DNA of 50,732 nucleotides, from NCBI GenBank assembly GCA_015061985.1, contig SUVN01000017.1:1-50732 (forward strand), given 5' to 3'. Position 1 is the first letter of the stretch; each line of letters begins with the position of its first letter. The DNA is from Akkermansiaceae bacterium (GTDB lineage Bacteria; Verrucomicrobiota; Verrucomicrobiia; Verrucomicrobiales; Akkermansiaceae). The position numbers and the translations under genes were made by a program. The notes below the pieces were generated by a model, which saw only the letters and a list, made by a program, of their open reading frames with translations, ran no database searches and was not told the origin of the DNA. This document shows, one piece after another, positions 1 to 7,920 of this stretch.

Positions 1-41
1 AAAAGTCTCCGAAGGTGCCCAACTCCCTAGCAGAAAGGGGT

Positions 42-73
42 GTGGGGAAGGGCGGCAATGAGCCCTTCCCCAC
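42..73. terminator. Strong 12-bp hairpin, possible terminator of an off-window gene
   Basis: A perfect 12-bp stem (42-53 with 62-73) encloses an 8-nt loop. No clear U-tract follows on the plus strand, so a terminator role for a gene left of the window is plausible but unproven. No gene is visible in the remainder of 1-247, which holds an A+T-rich stretch and a short GCTCGC-type repeat near 132-153. Confidence 0.45.
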
Positions 74-247
74 GTAGCGTGGCATAAAATTTCACCTTTT
101 TCATTTTCATAATTGACTGCCGGGGCTAATATTCCGCTCGCTTACGCTCGCCGACTGCCCGACAACTTCCCATTTATCTACCGATGTGTCTATTTCTGCT
201 GTTTAGCTATTTATCGAACGCTATACTAGGACGCAAACAAAGACAAA

Positions 248-264
248 CAGTCTGACTCAGACTG
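248..264. promoter_or_regulatory. 17-bp perfect palindrome, candidate operator
   Basis: Two 8-bp arms (CAGTCTGA and TCAGACTG) flank one central base. The palindrome lies just after a TATACT -10-like hexamer at 222-227 and before the ribosome-binding site of the gene at 287. That is a position suited to a repressor site, but no regulator gene lies nearby. Confidence 0.4.
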
Positions 265-286
265 GCGCTTGGGGCAGGAGGGTGGT

Positions 287-781
287 ATGCTGGTGCTTAT
301 CATGGGATTTGCATCAATCATAACTGCCGCCGGGGCTCTGGCGAGCGGTGCGGTTCAGGCCGCCGCTCAGCGCCAGCAGTCTGCCGCCTACCGCGATGCC
401 GCCGATAACCAGTGGAAGCTGGCTAATCGCACGGCTGAGGCCATTACTAACACCGCGCTGGAGAACCAGCGCCGCAGCGAGCGCAATGCCCGTATGCAGC
501 TGGCAGAGGCTCGTGCCGATGCGGCTGCGGGCAACTTGCTGCAGGAGGGAAGTGTCATCCGTCGCGAGCAGGATTTGGCCACTCGTCTGGAGGATGAAAT
601 AACCAACAGCACCAACGCTGCCTTGCAGGAGGCAAATGATACCCGACTGCAGGGCTGGTATGACCGCCGCAGTCTGCTGCAGCAGGCCGGAACGGCGCGA
701 AGCAACAGCCGCGTCTCACTGCTCAGTGGTGCGGTGGGTGCACTGGGGGCTCTTGCTCCCGGAGCAAGGTCAGAGCAGTAG
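287..781 (+). CDS. Orphan phage internal-virion-like coiled-coil protein
   Basis: A 164-residue protein. It has a short hydrophobic Gly/Ala-rich N-terminus (about residues 1-28), a long Ala/Gln/Arg-rich helical middle (about 30-135) and a second hydrophobic Gly/Ala stretch near the C-terminus. This arrangement, with scattered Asn/Arg and a GWYDRR-like segment, recalls the T7 gp14-type internal virion proteins of podoviruses. That resemblance is by pattern only. The ATG at 287 was preferred over an upstream TTG because AGGAGG lies 5 nt before it. No other phage genes are nearby, so it may be a phage remnant or a domesticated protein. Confidence 0.5.
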   Translation: MLVLIMGFASIITAAGALASGAVQAAAQRQQSAAYRDAADNQWKLANRTAEAITNTALENQRRSERNARMQLAEARADAAAGNLLQEGSVIRREQDLATRLEDEITNSTNAALQEANDTRLQGWYDRRSLLQQAGTARSNSRVSLLSGAVGALGALAPGARSEQ

Positions 782-783
782 GG

Positions 784-1131
784 TTATTGCAAGGCCGCTG
801 CGGCCTGATAAATGGCAATACGGACAATCAGCGCAAACAGCATCCCCCAGGTAATGGCGATGGTGAGTCGGTGCTTGGGGGTGAGCCTGCGGTTGCGGGT
901 CAGCCAGAAAAAGACAAAGAACTGCACCAGCGCCGAGATGGAGGCCGCAGCCGTTGTGTTGAAACCCACCTTGTCCAGCAGCAGGGAAAGGGGCAGCAGA
1001 AACGCTGCGGCACAGTCACTCAGTCCGCCCCCCGCCAGCCAGACCACCACCCCGCTGGGGATGACAATGCAGAGCAGCAGGGTCAACCGTGCTGCCTTAC
1101 TGTAGCGTTCCTCCTGTGTCGGTATATACAT
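784..1131 (-). CDS. Small integral membrane protein, unknown function
   Basis: A 115-residue protein with three predicted membrane segments (about residues 15-35, 38-52 and 62-80) and a fourth weaker one near 88-108, separated by a short basic loop (RNRR). No enzymatic motif is visible and the family was not recognised. It converges on the virion-like gene, ending 2 nt from that gene's stop. A TTGACA/CATGAT promoter sits 11 nt upstream of the ATG, which supports expression. Confidence 0.6.
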   Translation of the reverse strand: MYIPTQEERYSKAARLTLLLCIVIPSGVVVWLAGGGLSDCAAAFLLPLSLLLDKVGFNTTAAASISALVQFFVFFWLTRNRRLTPKHRLTIAITWGMLFALIVRIAIYQAAAALQ

Positions 1132-1142
1132 GGTGTGGTCAT

Positions 1143-1171
1143 ATCATGCCGCACGAACCGCCGATTGTCAA
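1143..1171 (-). promoter_or_regulatory. Promoter of the small membrane protein gene
   Basis: On the minus strand a perfect TTGACA (1166-1171) is followed by a 17-bp spacer and CATGAT (1143-1148). The ATG at 1131 is 11 nt downstream, so the leader would be only a few nucleotides. Confidence 0.6.
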
Positions 1172-1298
1172 GGTATTTGAACTTCATGTCACCTTGTGCG
1201 GAAAAGATGAGGCCGGATGTTTCGCCTCCGGATTTTTGGCTTGCCAAAGCTGCCGATTATGCTATCCTGCGGTTAGAATCAACAGCACCTGCGCGAAG

Positions 1299-2465
1299 AT
1301 GATCAGATTTGCCTCTACGGACTGTCGGCGTGAAACCGGGAATATCAAATGGGATTTGCAGGGGCCGCTGCCTTTCGGCATTGCGGACATGGATATAGAG
1401 TCTCCGCCCTGTGTGGTGGATGCCCTGCAGCAGCGACTGAATCACCGCTTCTATGGCTATGCCTTCATGACGGATGAGCTGCGCGAGGCCATCGTTGCCT
1501 ACCTCAAGGATAAACACGGCGTTGCTAATGCCGTCCCGGAGTGGCTGCACGCTTTGCCCGGCTGTGTGCCGGCGTTCACGCTGGTGGCGCGTACGGTCTG
1601 CAACCGCCCTGAGCATGAGGTGCTGGTGTGCTCACCTTCTTATCCTCCTATGCTGCATTGTCACGAGGATGCCCGTTGCAGCCTGCTGACGGTGCCCTAT
1701 GTGTACCGGAATGACCGCTGGGGCTTCGACTGGGAGGCCATGGAAGCCGCCGTGTCACCCAACACGAAGCTCTTTCTGCTGTGCAATCCTCATAACCCGC
1801 TGGGGCGCGCCTGGAGTCGTGAGGAAATGGAGCAGGTGGCTGATTTCTGCGTGCGTCACGACCTCATCCTCTGTTCCGATGAGATTCACTGTGATCTGGT
1901 GCTGGATGAAGATTTGCGCCACCAGTGTGCCCTTAACCTGCCGGAGAATGTCCTTAATCGCGTGGTGATGCTGAGCGCACCCAGCAAGACTTTCAACATC
2001 GCCGGTATCTGTTTCACCTATATGGCTGTTCCGAATGCGGAGCTGCGGGAAGCCATCCGCAAGACCCAGGGACACAGCCTGCCCACGTTGAACGTGTTCG
2101 CCTATGCGGCTTCGCTGGCGGCCTATACGCAGGGCTGGGAGTGGCACGCGCAGCTGTTGCAGACACTGCGCCGCAATCGGCAGACCGTGGTGGATTTCAT
2201 TGCCCATGAGCTGCCCATGCTGCGCACCCGTCATCAGGAGGCCACCTACCTGGCCTGGATTGATTGCAGCGCTCTCGGTGTGGATTCTCCGCACAAGTTT
2301 TTCCTGGAGAAAGCCGGGGTCTATCTGGACAACGGTGCCAACTTCGGCGATGCGCAGTGCGTGCGCCTGAACTTTGCCACCTCGCCGGAGCTGCTCATGC
2401 TGGGGTTAAACGCCATGAAACAGGCCGTTCTGGAGCACCTGCCCCGGCCGCACAGTCAGAAATAA
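1299..2465 (+). CDS. PatB/MalY-type aminotransferase (cystathionine beta-lyase-like)
   Basis: A 388-residue fold-type I PLP enzyme. The N-terminus (RRETGNIKWD, then FGIADMDIESPP) is typical of the PatB/MalY branch, whose members cleave C-S bonds of cystathionine or cysteine conjugates to give pyruvate, ammonia and a thiol. Visible landmarks are CNPHNPLG (about residue 165), SDEIHCDL (about 197) and SAPSKTFNIAG (about 230), whose Lys should hold PLP. The reading frame is open upstream, but the ATG at 1299 starts exactly at the family N-terminus. A TTGCCA (1241-1246) and TATCCT (1263-1268) pair may be its promoter. The exact substrate cannot be read from sequence. Confidence 0.88.
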   Translation: MIRFASTDCRRETGNIKWDLQGPLPFGIADMDIESPPCVVDALQQRLNHRFYGYAFMTDELREAIVAYLKDKHGVANAVPEWLHALPGCVPAFTLVARTVCNRPEHEVLVCSPSYPPMLHCHEDARCSLLTVPYVYRNDRWGFDWEAMEAAVSPNTKLFLLCNPHNPLGRAWSREEMEQVADFCVRHDLILCSDEIHCDLVLDEDLRHQCALNLPENVLNRVVMLSAPSKTFNIAGICFTYMAVPNAELREAIRKTQGHSLPTLNVFAYAASLAAYTQGWEWHAQLLQTLRRNRQTVVDFIAHELPMLRTRHQEATYLAWIDCSALGVDSPHKFFLEKAGVYLDNGANFGDAQCVRLNFATSPELLMLGLNAMKQAVLEHLPRPHSQK

Positions 2466-2499
2466 AGGAAAATTTAAAGGACAAAGGACGAAGAACAAT

Positions 2500-2616
2500 G
2501 TCTGATGGAAAAGTTCGGCAGGCTTTCGGTTTGCAGTAGGGCAAAAAGTTGGTTGCAAGGCGTCGGTATGCGGGCAAAGTGAGCCGAAATTTGTCTTTGC
2601 CCATCGTCCATCAGAC
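2500..2616. other. Intergenic segment with 9-bp inverted repeats
   Basis: The 2466-2632 gap between convergent genes has GTCTGATGG at 2500-2508 and its complement CCATCAGAC at 2608-2616. A 13-codon ATG frame lies between them (2498-2539). It resembles a degraded small repeat more than a gene. No terminator with a clear U-tract was seen. Confidence 0.3.
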
Positions 2617-2632
2617 TTTGTACTTCCCGTTA

Positions 2633-3046
2633 CTAAGCGAGAATGCCCGCTTTTTTCAGCTCCTCGGCCAGCTCTTCCACTGCCTCCATGCTCAGCACGT
2701 TGCTGCTGATGGTGATGGTGGTGTCCGGGGATTGGATGATGATGGTGAGCCCTGCAATTCCTTGGAGCTGAAGCTCCTCCAGTCTGGCTTCTGTCACATC
2801 GCTCCAGCGGATGCTTTTCGTGCGGCGCAGCAGCCTGTGTTCACTCACGCCTTCGGTATCAATGCGGTAGCGCAGCATGATATAGTGCAGTGCCCAGATG
2901 ACGGCACCGCCCGCCGCCACAGTGGCCAGAATGCTGCGGGTGGATTGCGGCTCCGTACACCAGACGTAAATGGTGGCAGCCACCACCAGCAGGGTGATGG
3001 CTGCATACATGACAGCGTTGGCGCAGTGTATGGTTCGCGGTATCAT
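2633..3046 (-). CDS. Small membrane protein with a PH-like C-terminal domain
   Basis: A 137-residue protein with two adjacent hydrophobic segments (about residues 10-30 and 38-60). A soluble beta-rich region follows, with YRIDTEGVSEHR..IRWSDVTEARL and TIIIQSPDTTITISS. This is the usual look of bacterial PH-like (YdbT/DUF304-type) domains, and the fold assignment is by pattern. It is the last gene of a four-gene minus-strand cell-envelope operon, and its start overlaps the end of the L,D-transpeptidase gene by 4 nt, implying translational coupling. Its role is unknown. Confidence 0.6.
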   Translation of the reverse strand: MIPRTIHCANAVMYAAITLLVVAATIYVWCTEPQSTRSILATVAAGGAVIWALHYIMLRYRIDTEGVSEHRLLRRTKSIRWSDVTEARLEELQLQGIAGLTIIIQSPDTTITISSNVLSMEAVEELAEELKKAGILA

Positions 3047-3909
3047 GCCTGAAGCGGGGCTGCTGCGGGAGCCGGGGCAGGAATGGTGCGAATCTGCTGC
3101 GGGGCAATATCCGTATAGTCGTTGCCGGGCTTGGGACGATATTTCACGTCAATCGGGCGCACATAGCCGCCGCGGTTGTAATCCTCCACCGCGCGGGAAA
3201 TATACACCGGCATCCCGAACTCCGAATGCTCGAACAGCTTGGCCGCCACGGCGTAGGGCGTGCGGATGCAACCGTGCGAAAGACGGCGCCCGGCGATGAC
3301 CTTCCCACCGTGGATGCCCACGCCGTCCCAGGTGAGACGGTGCCAGTTGGGCATGCCGGCTGCGCTGAAGGTGGCACCTTCCGGCAGGCCTTTGGAAAGG
3401 TCTGCATTGGAATCGATGGTCTTGCCCTGGGCATTCACAAATCTGCCGTAGCGGTTGGATTTGTGGTCCTTGTCCTTTTCCATCACACGGAATACGCCGG
3501 TAGGCGTTTCATGCCCGTTGGTACCGGTGGATACGGGCCAGTCCAGCGCCACTTTGCCTTCCACATAGAGGCGGGCGCGCTGCTGGGGAATGCAGATGAC
3601 GATTTTGGAGTTGCCTACGGTCAGACGGTTCAGCAGAACGTCATCTGAATAGGTCTCCATGGTCTTGGGATACGCCGGCTGGGCAACAAAGTGCTCATAG
3701 GTGCCGGCGGGGTAGGGATTCTGGTATCCCGGAACATTTTTGTTGGGCAAATCAAGCGGGTTGATGGCTGTCGGCTGCACAAAAACGAGCTGCTGCGGCA
3801 CCGGTTGCTGGCCGGCCGGGTACACATTGGCTCCGGCCGGATAGGGCTGCGGTACGCAGGCTGCCGGAAGCAGGGCTATGAGGGCGAGGGAGAGACGGGC
3901 TGTGTTCAT
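3043..3909 (-). CDS. L,D-transpeptidase lipoprotein (YkuD domain)
   Basis: A 288-residue enzyme that should form 3-3 peptidoglycan cross-links or attach proteins to meso-diaminopimelate. A signal peptide ends in a lipobox (LPAAC, Cys near residue 18), so it is anchored to a membrane. After a Pro/Gln-rich linker, the YkuD domain spans about residues 100-240. It carries the catalytic signature HGG..x..SHGCIR, with the nucleophilic Cys at about residue 213. The ATG overlaps the stop of the LysM gene upstream by 4 nt, and the next gene overlaps its own end. Two LysM lipoproteins in the same operon suggest a peptidoglycan-bound team. Confidence 0.92.
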   Translation of the reverse strand: MNTARLSLALIALLPAACVPQPYPAGANVYPAGQQPVPQQLVFVQPTAINPLDLPNKNVPGYQNPYPAGTYEHFVAQPAYPKTMETYSDDVLLNRLTVGNSKIVICIPQQRARLYVEGKVALDWPVSTGTNGHETPTGVFRVMEKDKDHKSNRYGRFVNAQGKTIDSNADLSKGLPEGATFSAAGMPNWHRLTWDGVGIHGGKVIAGRRLSHGCIRTPYAVAAKLFEHSEFGMPVYISRAVEDYNRGGYVRPIDVKYRPKPGNDYTDIAPQQIRTIPAPAPAAAPLQA

Positions 3910-4985
3910 GGTTGTTTCTGGGTGGGAAGATTAAGGGTGGCTCCGGCTCGCAATTTATCAGCTGTTTCCGGAGTCATGCCATTGGCATTCATCAGGAATT
4001 CGGGGGAGATATTCAGCTTGCGTGCGATGCCATACAGCGTGTCCCCGGGTTGGATGGTGTAGACTGAGCCCGAGGCCGCAGCAGGGGCGGGAGCCGTTGC
4101 TTGCTGCTGCGGTTGTTGTTCTGTTACTGTGGTAGCCTGCGGTGGCAGGATGACCGAAATCGGCTCATTTCCGGCGGGAGTTGATGTCTCTGCCTGCTTT
4201 TTCGGAACCATTGTGCGGCGGGGGGCTGCCGGGGGCGTAGCTGCTCCGGGAACGGGAATCAGCAGCTTTTGGTTAATCTGCAGCGGCTTGTTGATATCCA
4301 GCTGATTGAGCTTAATGAGCGTTCTTGTGGATGTGCCGTGGCGACGAGCAATGGCCGTGAGCGTGTCGCCGGCAACTACCGAGTAGGTGGTGTGACTGAC
4401 TTCCTGCTTCGACTGCTGACCGTTTTGCCCGAAAATGTGTGCAAAGAATCCGGGCTGCTCCTTGTCGCCCTGCGTGCTCTGAGCCCCGAGTACGGGAGTC
4501 GGAGAGGGCAGGGGTGTTCCTTCAACAGGAATCAACAGCTTCTGGTTGAGTTGCAGCGGCTTGTTGATATCCAACCTGTTGTACTCAATAAGTACCTTAG
4601 TTTTTGTCTTGTGACGTGCGGCAATTCCGCTGAGGGTATCACCGGCCACCACGTTATAGACGATGGGCTGTGCAGGTGCTTTTACCTCCGGCTGCGGCTC
4701 CGGCTGTTTCTGTGCAATGGGGCTGCCGGAGTCGTTCTGCGTCGCGATTGTAGGCGGCAACGGTGCCGGAACTGGTGCAGAGGTTTCAGTCGGGGAAATC
4801 GGTTCCGAGGCCGGAATATCCAGCGCTCCTACACCCCTGTCCACAAACACACTATCGTCCATTGCCGGGGTGAACTGGTCACCAATCCAGTGAAAGTCCG
4901 GTTTTCCATTAATGATGCGGCAGGAGGGCAGAGCCAGCGCGGCCGCACTCATCAGAATACAGGAGGTTGTGAATCGGGGGTGCAT
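3906..4985 (-). CDS. Lipoprotein with three LysM domains
   Basis: A 359-residue protein with a signal peptide and lipobox (LPSC, Cys near residue 22). Three LysM repeats lie at about residues 108-153, 200-245 and 310-355, each beginning with a V.aGDTL or IQPGDTL segment. They are joined by Pro/Thr/Gln-rich linkers of the kind that cross the periplasm. LysM modules bind the glycan backbone of peptidoglycan. There is no catalytic domain, so it probably acts as a scaffold or anchor. The two first repeats share an almost identical ending (QKLLIPV), a sign of internal duplication. It is second in the operon, 20 nt after the 5006-6106 gene. Confidence 0.88.
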   Translation of the reverse strand: MHPRFTTSCILMSAAALALPSCRIINGKPDFHWIGDQFTPAMDDSVFVDRGVGALDIPASEPISPTETSAPVPAPLPPTIATQNDSGSPIAQKQPEPQPEVKAPAQPIVYNVVAGDTLSGIAARHKTKTKVLIEYNRLDINKPLQLNQKLLIPVEGTPLPSPTPVLGAQSTQGDKEQPGFFAHIFGQNGQQSKQEVSHTTYSVVAGDTLTAIARRHGTSTRTLIKLNQLDINKPLQINQKLLIPVPGAATPPAAPRRTMVPKKQAETSTPAGNEPISVILPPQATTVTEQQPQQQATAPAPAAASGSVYTIQPGDTLYGIARKLNISPEFLMNANGMTPETADKLRAGATLNLPTQKQP

Positions 4986-5005
4986 GAGCGTTGTCTGGGC
5001 CTGCG

Positions 5006-6106
5006 TTAGCGGCGATTGCGCTTGCCGGATTTCTTGCTGCTCTTTTTGCCGGTGGACTTAGCCGGAATAGTGAGCTTGCGACCGGCCTGAATATGGTCAG
5101 CCTGCTTCTTGGTCATGTTGTTGGCCTTGAGCAGTTCTTCCGGAGTGATGCCGTAGCGGGAGGCGATGCGGGAGATGCTCTCGCCGCGTTTTACCGTGTG
5201 AATGGTGCTCTGCGCGGGCTCGGAGGCTTTTGCTGAGCTTCCTTTGGCCGGAATGGTGAGCTTGCGGCCGGGTTGGATGCGGGCGGCCTGCTTCGAGGTG
5301 AGATTATTGGCCTTGAGCAGGGCGGCGGTGCTGATGCCATTTCTGGAGGCAATGGAAGAAATGCTGTCGCCGCGCTTCACCGTGTAAGTGGTTGCTTTGG
5401 CTTGCTCTGCAAGAGCTGCCTTGGAACCCTTGGGATAGTACTTCACCTTGATAATCTGACCGGGGTAAATGAGGTCACCCTTGATATTGGAGTCCTTGCG
5501 AATCTGAGCCACGGTGGTGTTGCTTCGCTTGGCTATCAGGGTCAGGTTGTCGCCCGGGCGTACCTTGTAGGTCACCACAGTGGGCTCCTTGGGCTTCTTG
5601 ATGCTCTTCTTCTCCTTGGCGGTGAGCTTCTTGATGTCAGCCGTGCTGCGACCGGGTTTCGTTGCGGGCTTGGGCTTGGCAGGTTTCGTGATGGCCGCAA
5701 CCGTTTCCTGCGTCACGGGGCTTTCCGCAGCAGTACCCGGGATGGGTGCCGGTAAGATGGTAGCACCCTCTTCTGTGGTGATGGGGCTGGTATCAGAATC
5801 CACTACGGTGTCGTCCTGTGCCAGCTGGGGCTGGTTCTGAGACGTAGCACTTGCTTCCGGTGCATCTGCCACCTTGATTTCGTCATCCGGGAAAGAGTGG
5901 TCAGTATAGGCACCTGCGGGAATCTGTTCTCCGTCTTCGTTATCCTCCAACAGCCAGGGGGGCAATTCGCCGTCTGCTACTGCCATTTCACTCATCGGCA
6001 TTGCCTCCTCATAACCACCGGGGTAGTCATTCTGTGTCTGCTGGCAGGCGGTGAAGGCCACCATCATGCCGGCACCTAAACTGAGAATGCTCAAAGATTT
6101 TTTCAT
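5006..6106 (-). CDS. Lipoprotein with three LysM domains and a basic tail
   Basis: A 366-residue protein, first gene of the cell-wall operon. The signal peptide ends in a lipobox (AFTAC, Cys near residue 21). An acidic, low-complexity region (about 25-165) is followed by a Lys-rich segment and three LysM modules (about 178-225, 240-288 and 304-352). The last two modules are close copies (VKRGxSIS.IAS), pointing to recent duplication. The C-terminus is very basic (KKSSKKSGKRNRR), which could contact anionic polymers or nucleic acid. A promoter ends 8 nt before the ATG, fixing this start. Confidence 0.87.
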   Translation of the reverse strand: MKKSLSILSLGAGMMVAFTACQQTQNDYPGGYEEAMPMSEMAVADGELPPWLLEDNEDGEQIPAGAYTDHSFPDDEIKVADAPEASATSQNQPQLAQDDTVVDSDTSPITTEEGATILPAPIPGTAAESPVTQETVAAITKPAKPKPATKPGRSTADIKKLTAKEKKSIKKPKEPTVVTYKVRPGDNLTLIAKRSNTTVAQIRKDSNIKGDLIYPGQIIKVKYYPKGSKAALAEQAKATTYTVKRGDSISSIASRNGISTAALLKANNLTSKQAARIQPGRKLTIPAKGSSAKASEPAQSTIHTVKRGESISRIASRYGITPEELLKANNMTKKQADHIQAGRKLTIPAKSTGKKSSKKSGKRNRR

Positions 6107-6114
6107 ACCCGCTC

Positions 6115-6143
6115 AGGGTATCAGATGTGCCTCCTGATTGCAA
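6115..6143 (-). promoter_or_regulatory. Promoter of the LysM / L,D-transpeptidase operon
   Basis: On the minus strand GGCTTGCAA carries the -35 (TTGCAA, 6138-6143), then 17 bp and TACCCT (6115-6120). The ATG at 6106 is 8 nt downstream of the -10, which implies a leaderless or near-leaderless transcript. Confidence 0.65.
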
Positions 6144-6212
6144 GCCTTTATCATGTCACGCCCCTTCTGCTTTTGTGCGGAGCTTTTTATGTGGCATTAG
6201 AACCATTTTAAC

Positions 6213-6241
6213 TTGATTTTCCCCGACAAAGATGATATTTC
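6213..6241 (+). promoter_or_regulatory. Probable promoter of rubrerythrin
   Basis: TTGATT (6213-6218), a 17-bp spacer and TATTTC (6236-6241) lie 60 bp before the rubrerythrin ATG. The -10 is imperfect. Confidence 0.4.
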
Positions 6242-6300
6242 AGAGGAAACGCTGCGCGTTCGCGCGGGCGCTCTTTACCAAACATACACACACAACAGTT

Positions 6301-6843
6301 ATGAAATCACTCAAGGGAACGAAGACGGAGGCTAATCTCGCGGCTGCTTTTGCCGGCGAGTCTCAGGCTCATACCAAATACCTCTACTACGCATCCAGAG
6401 CCAAGAAGGACGGCTACAATCAGATTGCAGAAATCTTTGAGGAAACGGCTCGCAATGAGAAGGAACACGCCAAGCTCTGGTTCAAGTTCCTGCACGGCGG
6501 TGCCATTCCCGATACGGTGGCCAATCTGAAGGATGCTGCCAGTGGTGAGAACTACGAGTGGTCCGATATGTACAAGACCTTTGCCGAGGAGGCTCGTGCT
6601 GAGGGCTTTGATGAGATTGCCACTCTTTTTGACGGGGTCGCCGAGGTGGAAGCCGCTCATGAGAAACGCTACCTGAAACTTCTGGAAAACGTCGAGGGCG
6701 GGTTGGTGTTCTCTCGCGACGGTGATCAGATTTGGCAGTGTGGCAACTGCGGCCATCTCATGATTGGCAAGGCTGCTCCTGAGGAATGCCCGGTGTGTGC
6801 ACACCCCCGTGCTCACTTCCGCATTGCTGCCATGAACTACTGA
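6301..6843 (+). CDS. rbr: Rubrerythrin
   Basis: A 180-residue non-haem iron protein that reduces peroxide in anaerobes. The N-terminal ferritin-like diiron domain (about 1-140) has the expected Glu and ExxH ligands ([32 protein letters not shown]). The C-terminal rubredoxin-like domain has two CxxC pairs (CGNCG and CPVC), giving the Fe(SCys)4 site. The ATG at 6301 was chosen because the protein then begins like its family ([13 protein letters not shown]); an upstream in-frame ATG adds a non-conserved basic tail. A small membrane-protein gene follows after 12 nt. The gene fits an oxygen-sensitive gut bacterium. Confidence 0.95.
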   Translation: MKSLKGTKTEANLAAAFAGESQAHTKYLYYASRAKKDGYNQIAEIFEETARNEKEHAKLWFKFLHGGAIPDTVANLKDAASGENYEWSDMYKTFAEEARAEGFDEIATLFDGVAEVEAAHEKRYLKLLENVEGGLVFSRDGDQIWQCGNCGHLMIGKAAPEECPVCAHPRAHFRIAAMNY

Positions 6844-6855
6844 TGCCTGCCGACC

Positions 6856-7041
6856 ATGTGGAAAGCAAATAAGGGTGCTATTCTGGCGCTGTTGCTGGGC
6901 TTTGTCGGTCTGGGCGGGGTGTATTTATACCTCTCCGGCAGTGATAAACAGCTGGCTGAGCAGGTGCTTTGTGCCGGTATCTGCATTCTGCTTTTCGTGG
7001 TTGCCTCGGTGAATTGGTTTCTTGCGCGGCGCGGGATGTAA
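6856..7041 (+). CDS. 61-residue two-helix membrane protein
   Basis: A short protein made almost entirely of two hydrophobic helices (about residues 8-27 and 36-56), with a polar turn (GSDKQLAEQ) and a basic C-terminus (ARRGM). It starts 12 nt after rubrerythrin and is followed by a hairpin terminator, so it is probably co-transcribed with it. No family was recognised. Confidence 0.6.
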   Translation: MWKANKGAILALLLGFVGLGGVYLYLSGSDKQLAEQVLCAGICILLFVVASVNWFLARRGM

Positions 7042-7063
7042 AGGCATCCTTCCGCTTCTTTTC

Positions 7064-7103
7064 TGCGGCTGTCGGTGGTGTTGCATCGGCAGCCGCATTT
7101 TTT
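7064..7103 (+). terminator. Rho-independent terminator after the rubrerythrin operon
   Basis: TGCGGCTG (7064-7071) pairs with CAGCCGCA (7090-7097) and is followed by a run of T. Confidence 0.7.
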
Positions 7104-7121
7104 TCGGCCATGAATGAGACG

Positions 7122-7160
7122 AAAAAAGCCGCTGCCCGGAATCGGGACAGCGGCTTTTTT
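7122..7160. terminator. Bidirectional rho-independent terminator
   Basis: A 13-bp inverted repeat (7122-7134 with 7148-7160) begins with A6 and ends with T6, so it can stop transcription from both sides: rubrerythrin readthrough and the minus-strand LPS operon ending in lptB. Confidence 0.85.
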
Positions 7161-7184
7161 CATACAGGGAGGGGAAAGGGGGAA

Positions 7185-7919
7185 TTACATCTTGAACTGC
7201 TCACCCAGATATATCTTGCGGGTTTTGGGGTCCTGTGCAATTTCCTGCGCATTGCCTTCCTTGATGACGTGCCCTTCGAACAGAATGTAGGCGCGGTCAA
7301 CAATGCCGAGAGTCTCGCGCACGTTGTGGTCGGTGATGAGGATGGAAAGTCCGTCCGTTTCGCGCAGGGAGGCCACGATGTGTTGAATGTCCTGCACGGC
7401 GATGGGATCCACCCCGGCGAAGGGTTCGTCCAGCATCAACAGCTTGGGATTGGAGGCCAGCGCCCGGGCGATGGTGAGACGGCGCTTCTCTCCGCCGGAG
7501 AGCTGGATGGCCTGGCTCTTGCGCAGCTTGGTGATGTTGAATCGCTCCAGCAGCTCGTCGGCCTTGGCTTTTTGTTCCTTGCGGTTCAAGTCCTTGCGGG
7601 TTTCCAGAATGGACATGAGGTTTTCCTCGACCGTGAGCTTGCGGAAGATGGATTCTTCCTGCGGCAGGTAGCCCATGCCCAGGCGTGCACGCAGATGCAT
7701 CGGCAGGCCGGAGACATCCCTCCCGCAGAAGTTGACGGTGCCCTCATCCGGGCGCACCAGCCCGGCCACCATATAGAACGAGGTGGTTTTGCCGGCACCG
7801 TTGGGGCCGAGCAGGCCGACGATTTCGCCGGATTTGACCGTCAGGTTGACGGAATCCACCACCTTGCGCTCCTTATAGGATTTGCAGAGCCCTCTGGCCT
7901 CGAGAAGTATCTCCTCCAT
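7185..7919 (-). CDS. lptB: LPS export ABC transporter ATPase LptB
   Basis: A 244-residue ATPase that, with the LptF/LptG permeases, pulls LPS from the inner membrane into the Lpt bridge. The Walker A (GPNGAGKTT, about residues 38-46), Q-loop (YLPQEESIFRKLT), signature (LSGGEKRR, about 142), Walker B (LLMLDEPFAGVDP) and switch His (ITDHN) are all present. The sequence around the Q-loop is typical of LptB rather than of other ABC ATPases. The start lies 1 nt after the end of the large OstA-like gene. lptF and lptG are not in the window. Confidence 0.93.
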   Translation of the reverse strand: MEEILLEARGLCKSYKERKVVDSVNLTVKSGEIVGLLGPNGAGKTTSFYMVAGLVRPDEGTVNFCGRDVSGLPMHLRARLGMGYLPQEESIFRKLTVEENLMSILETRKDLNRKEQKAKADELLERFNITKLRKSQAIQLSGGEKRRLTIARALASNPKLLMLDEPFAGVDPIAVQDIQHIVASLRETDGLSILITDHNVRETLGIVDRAYILFEGHVIKEGNAQEIAQDPKTRKIYLGEQFKM

Positions 7920-7920
7920 A

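Noticed and set aside
2498..2539. 13-codon ATG frame after the aminotransferase gene
   Set aside because: Too short, with no promoter, and within an inverted-repeat segment.
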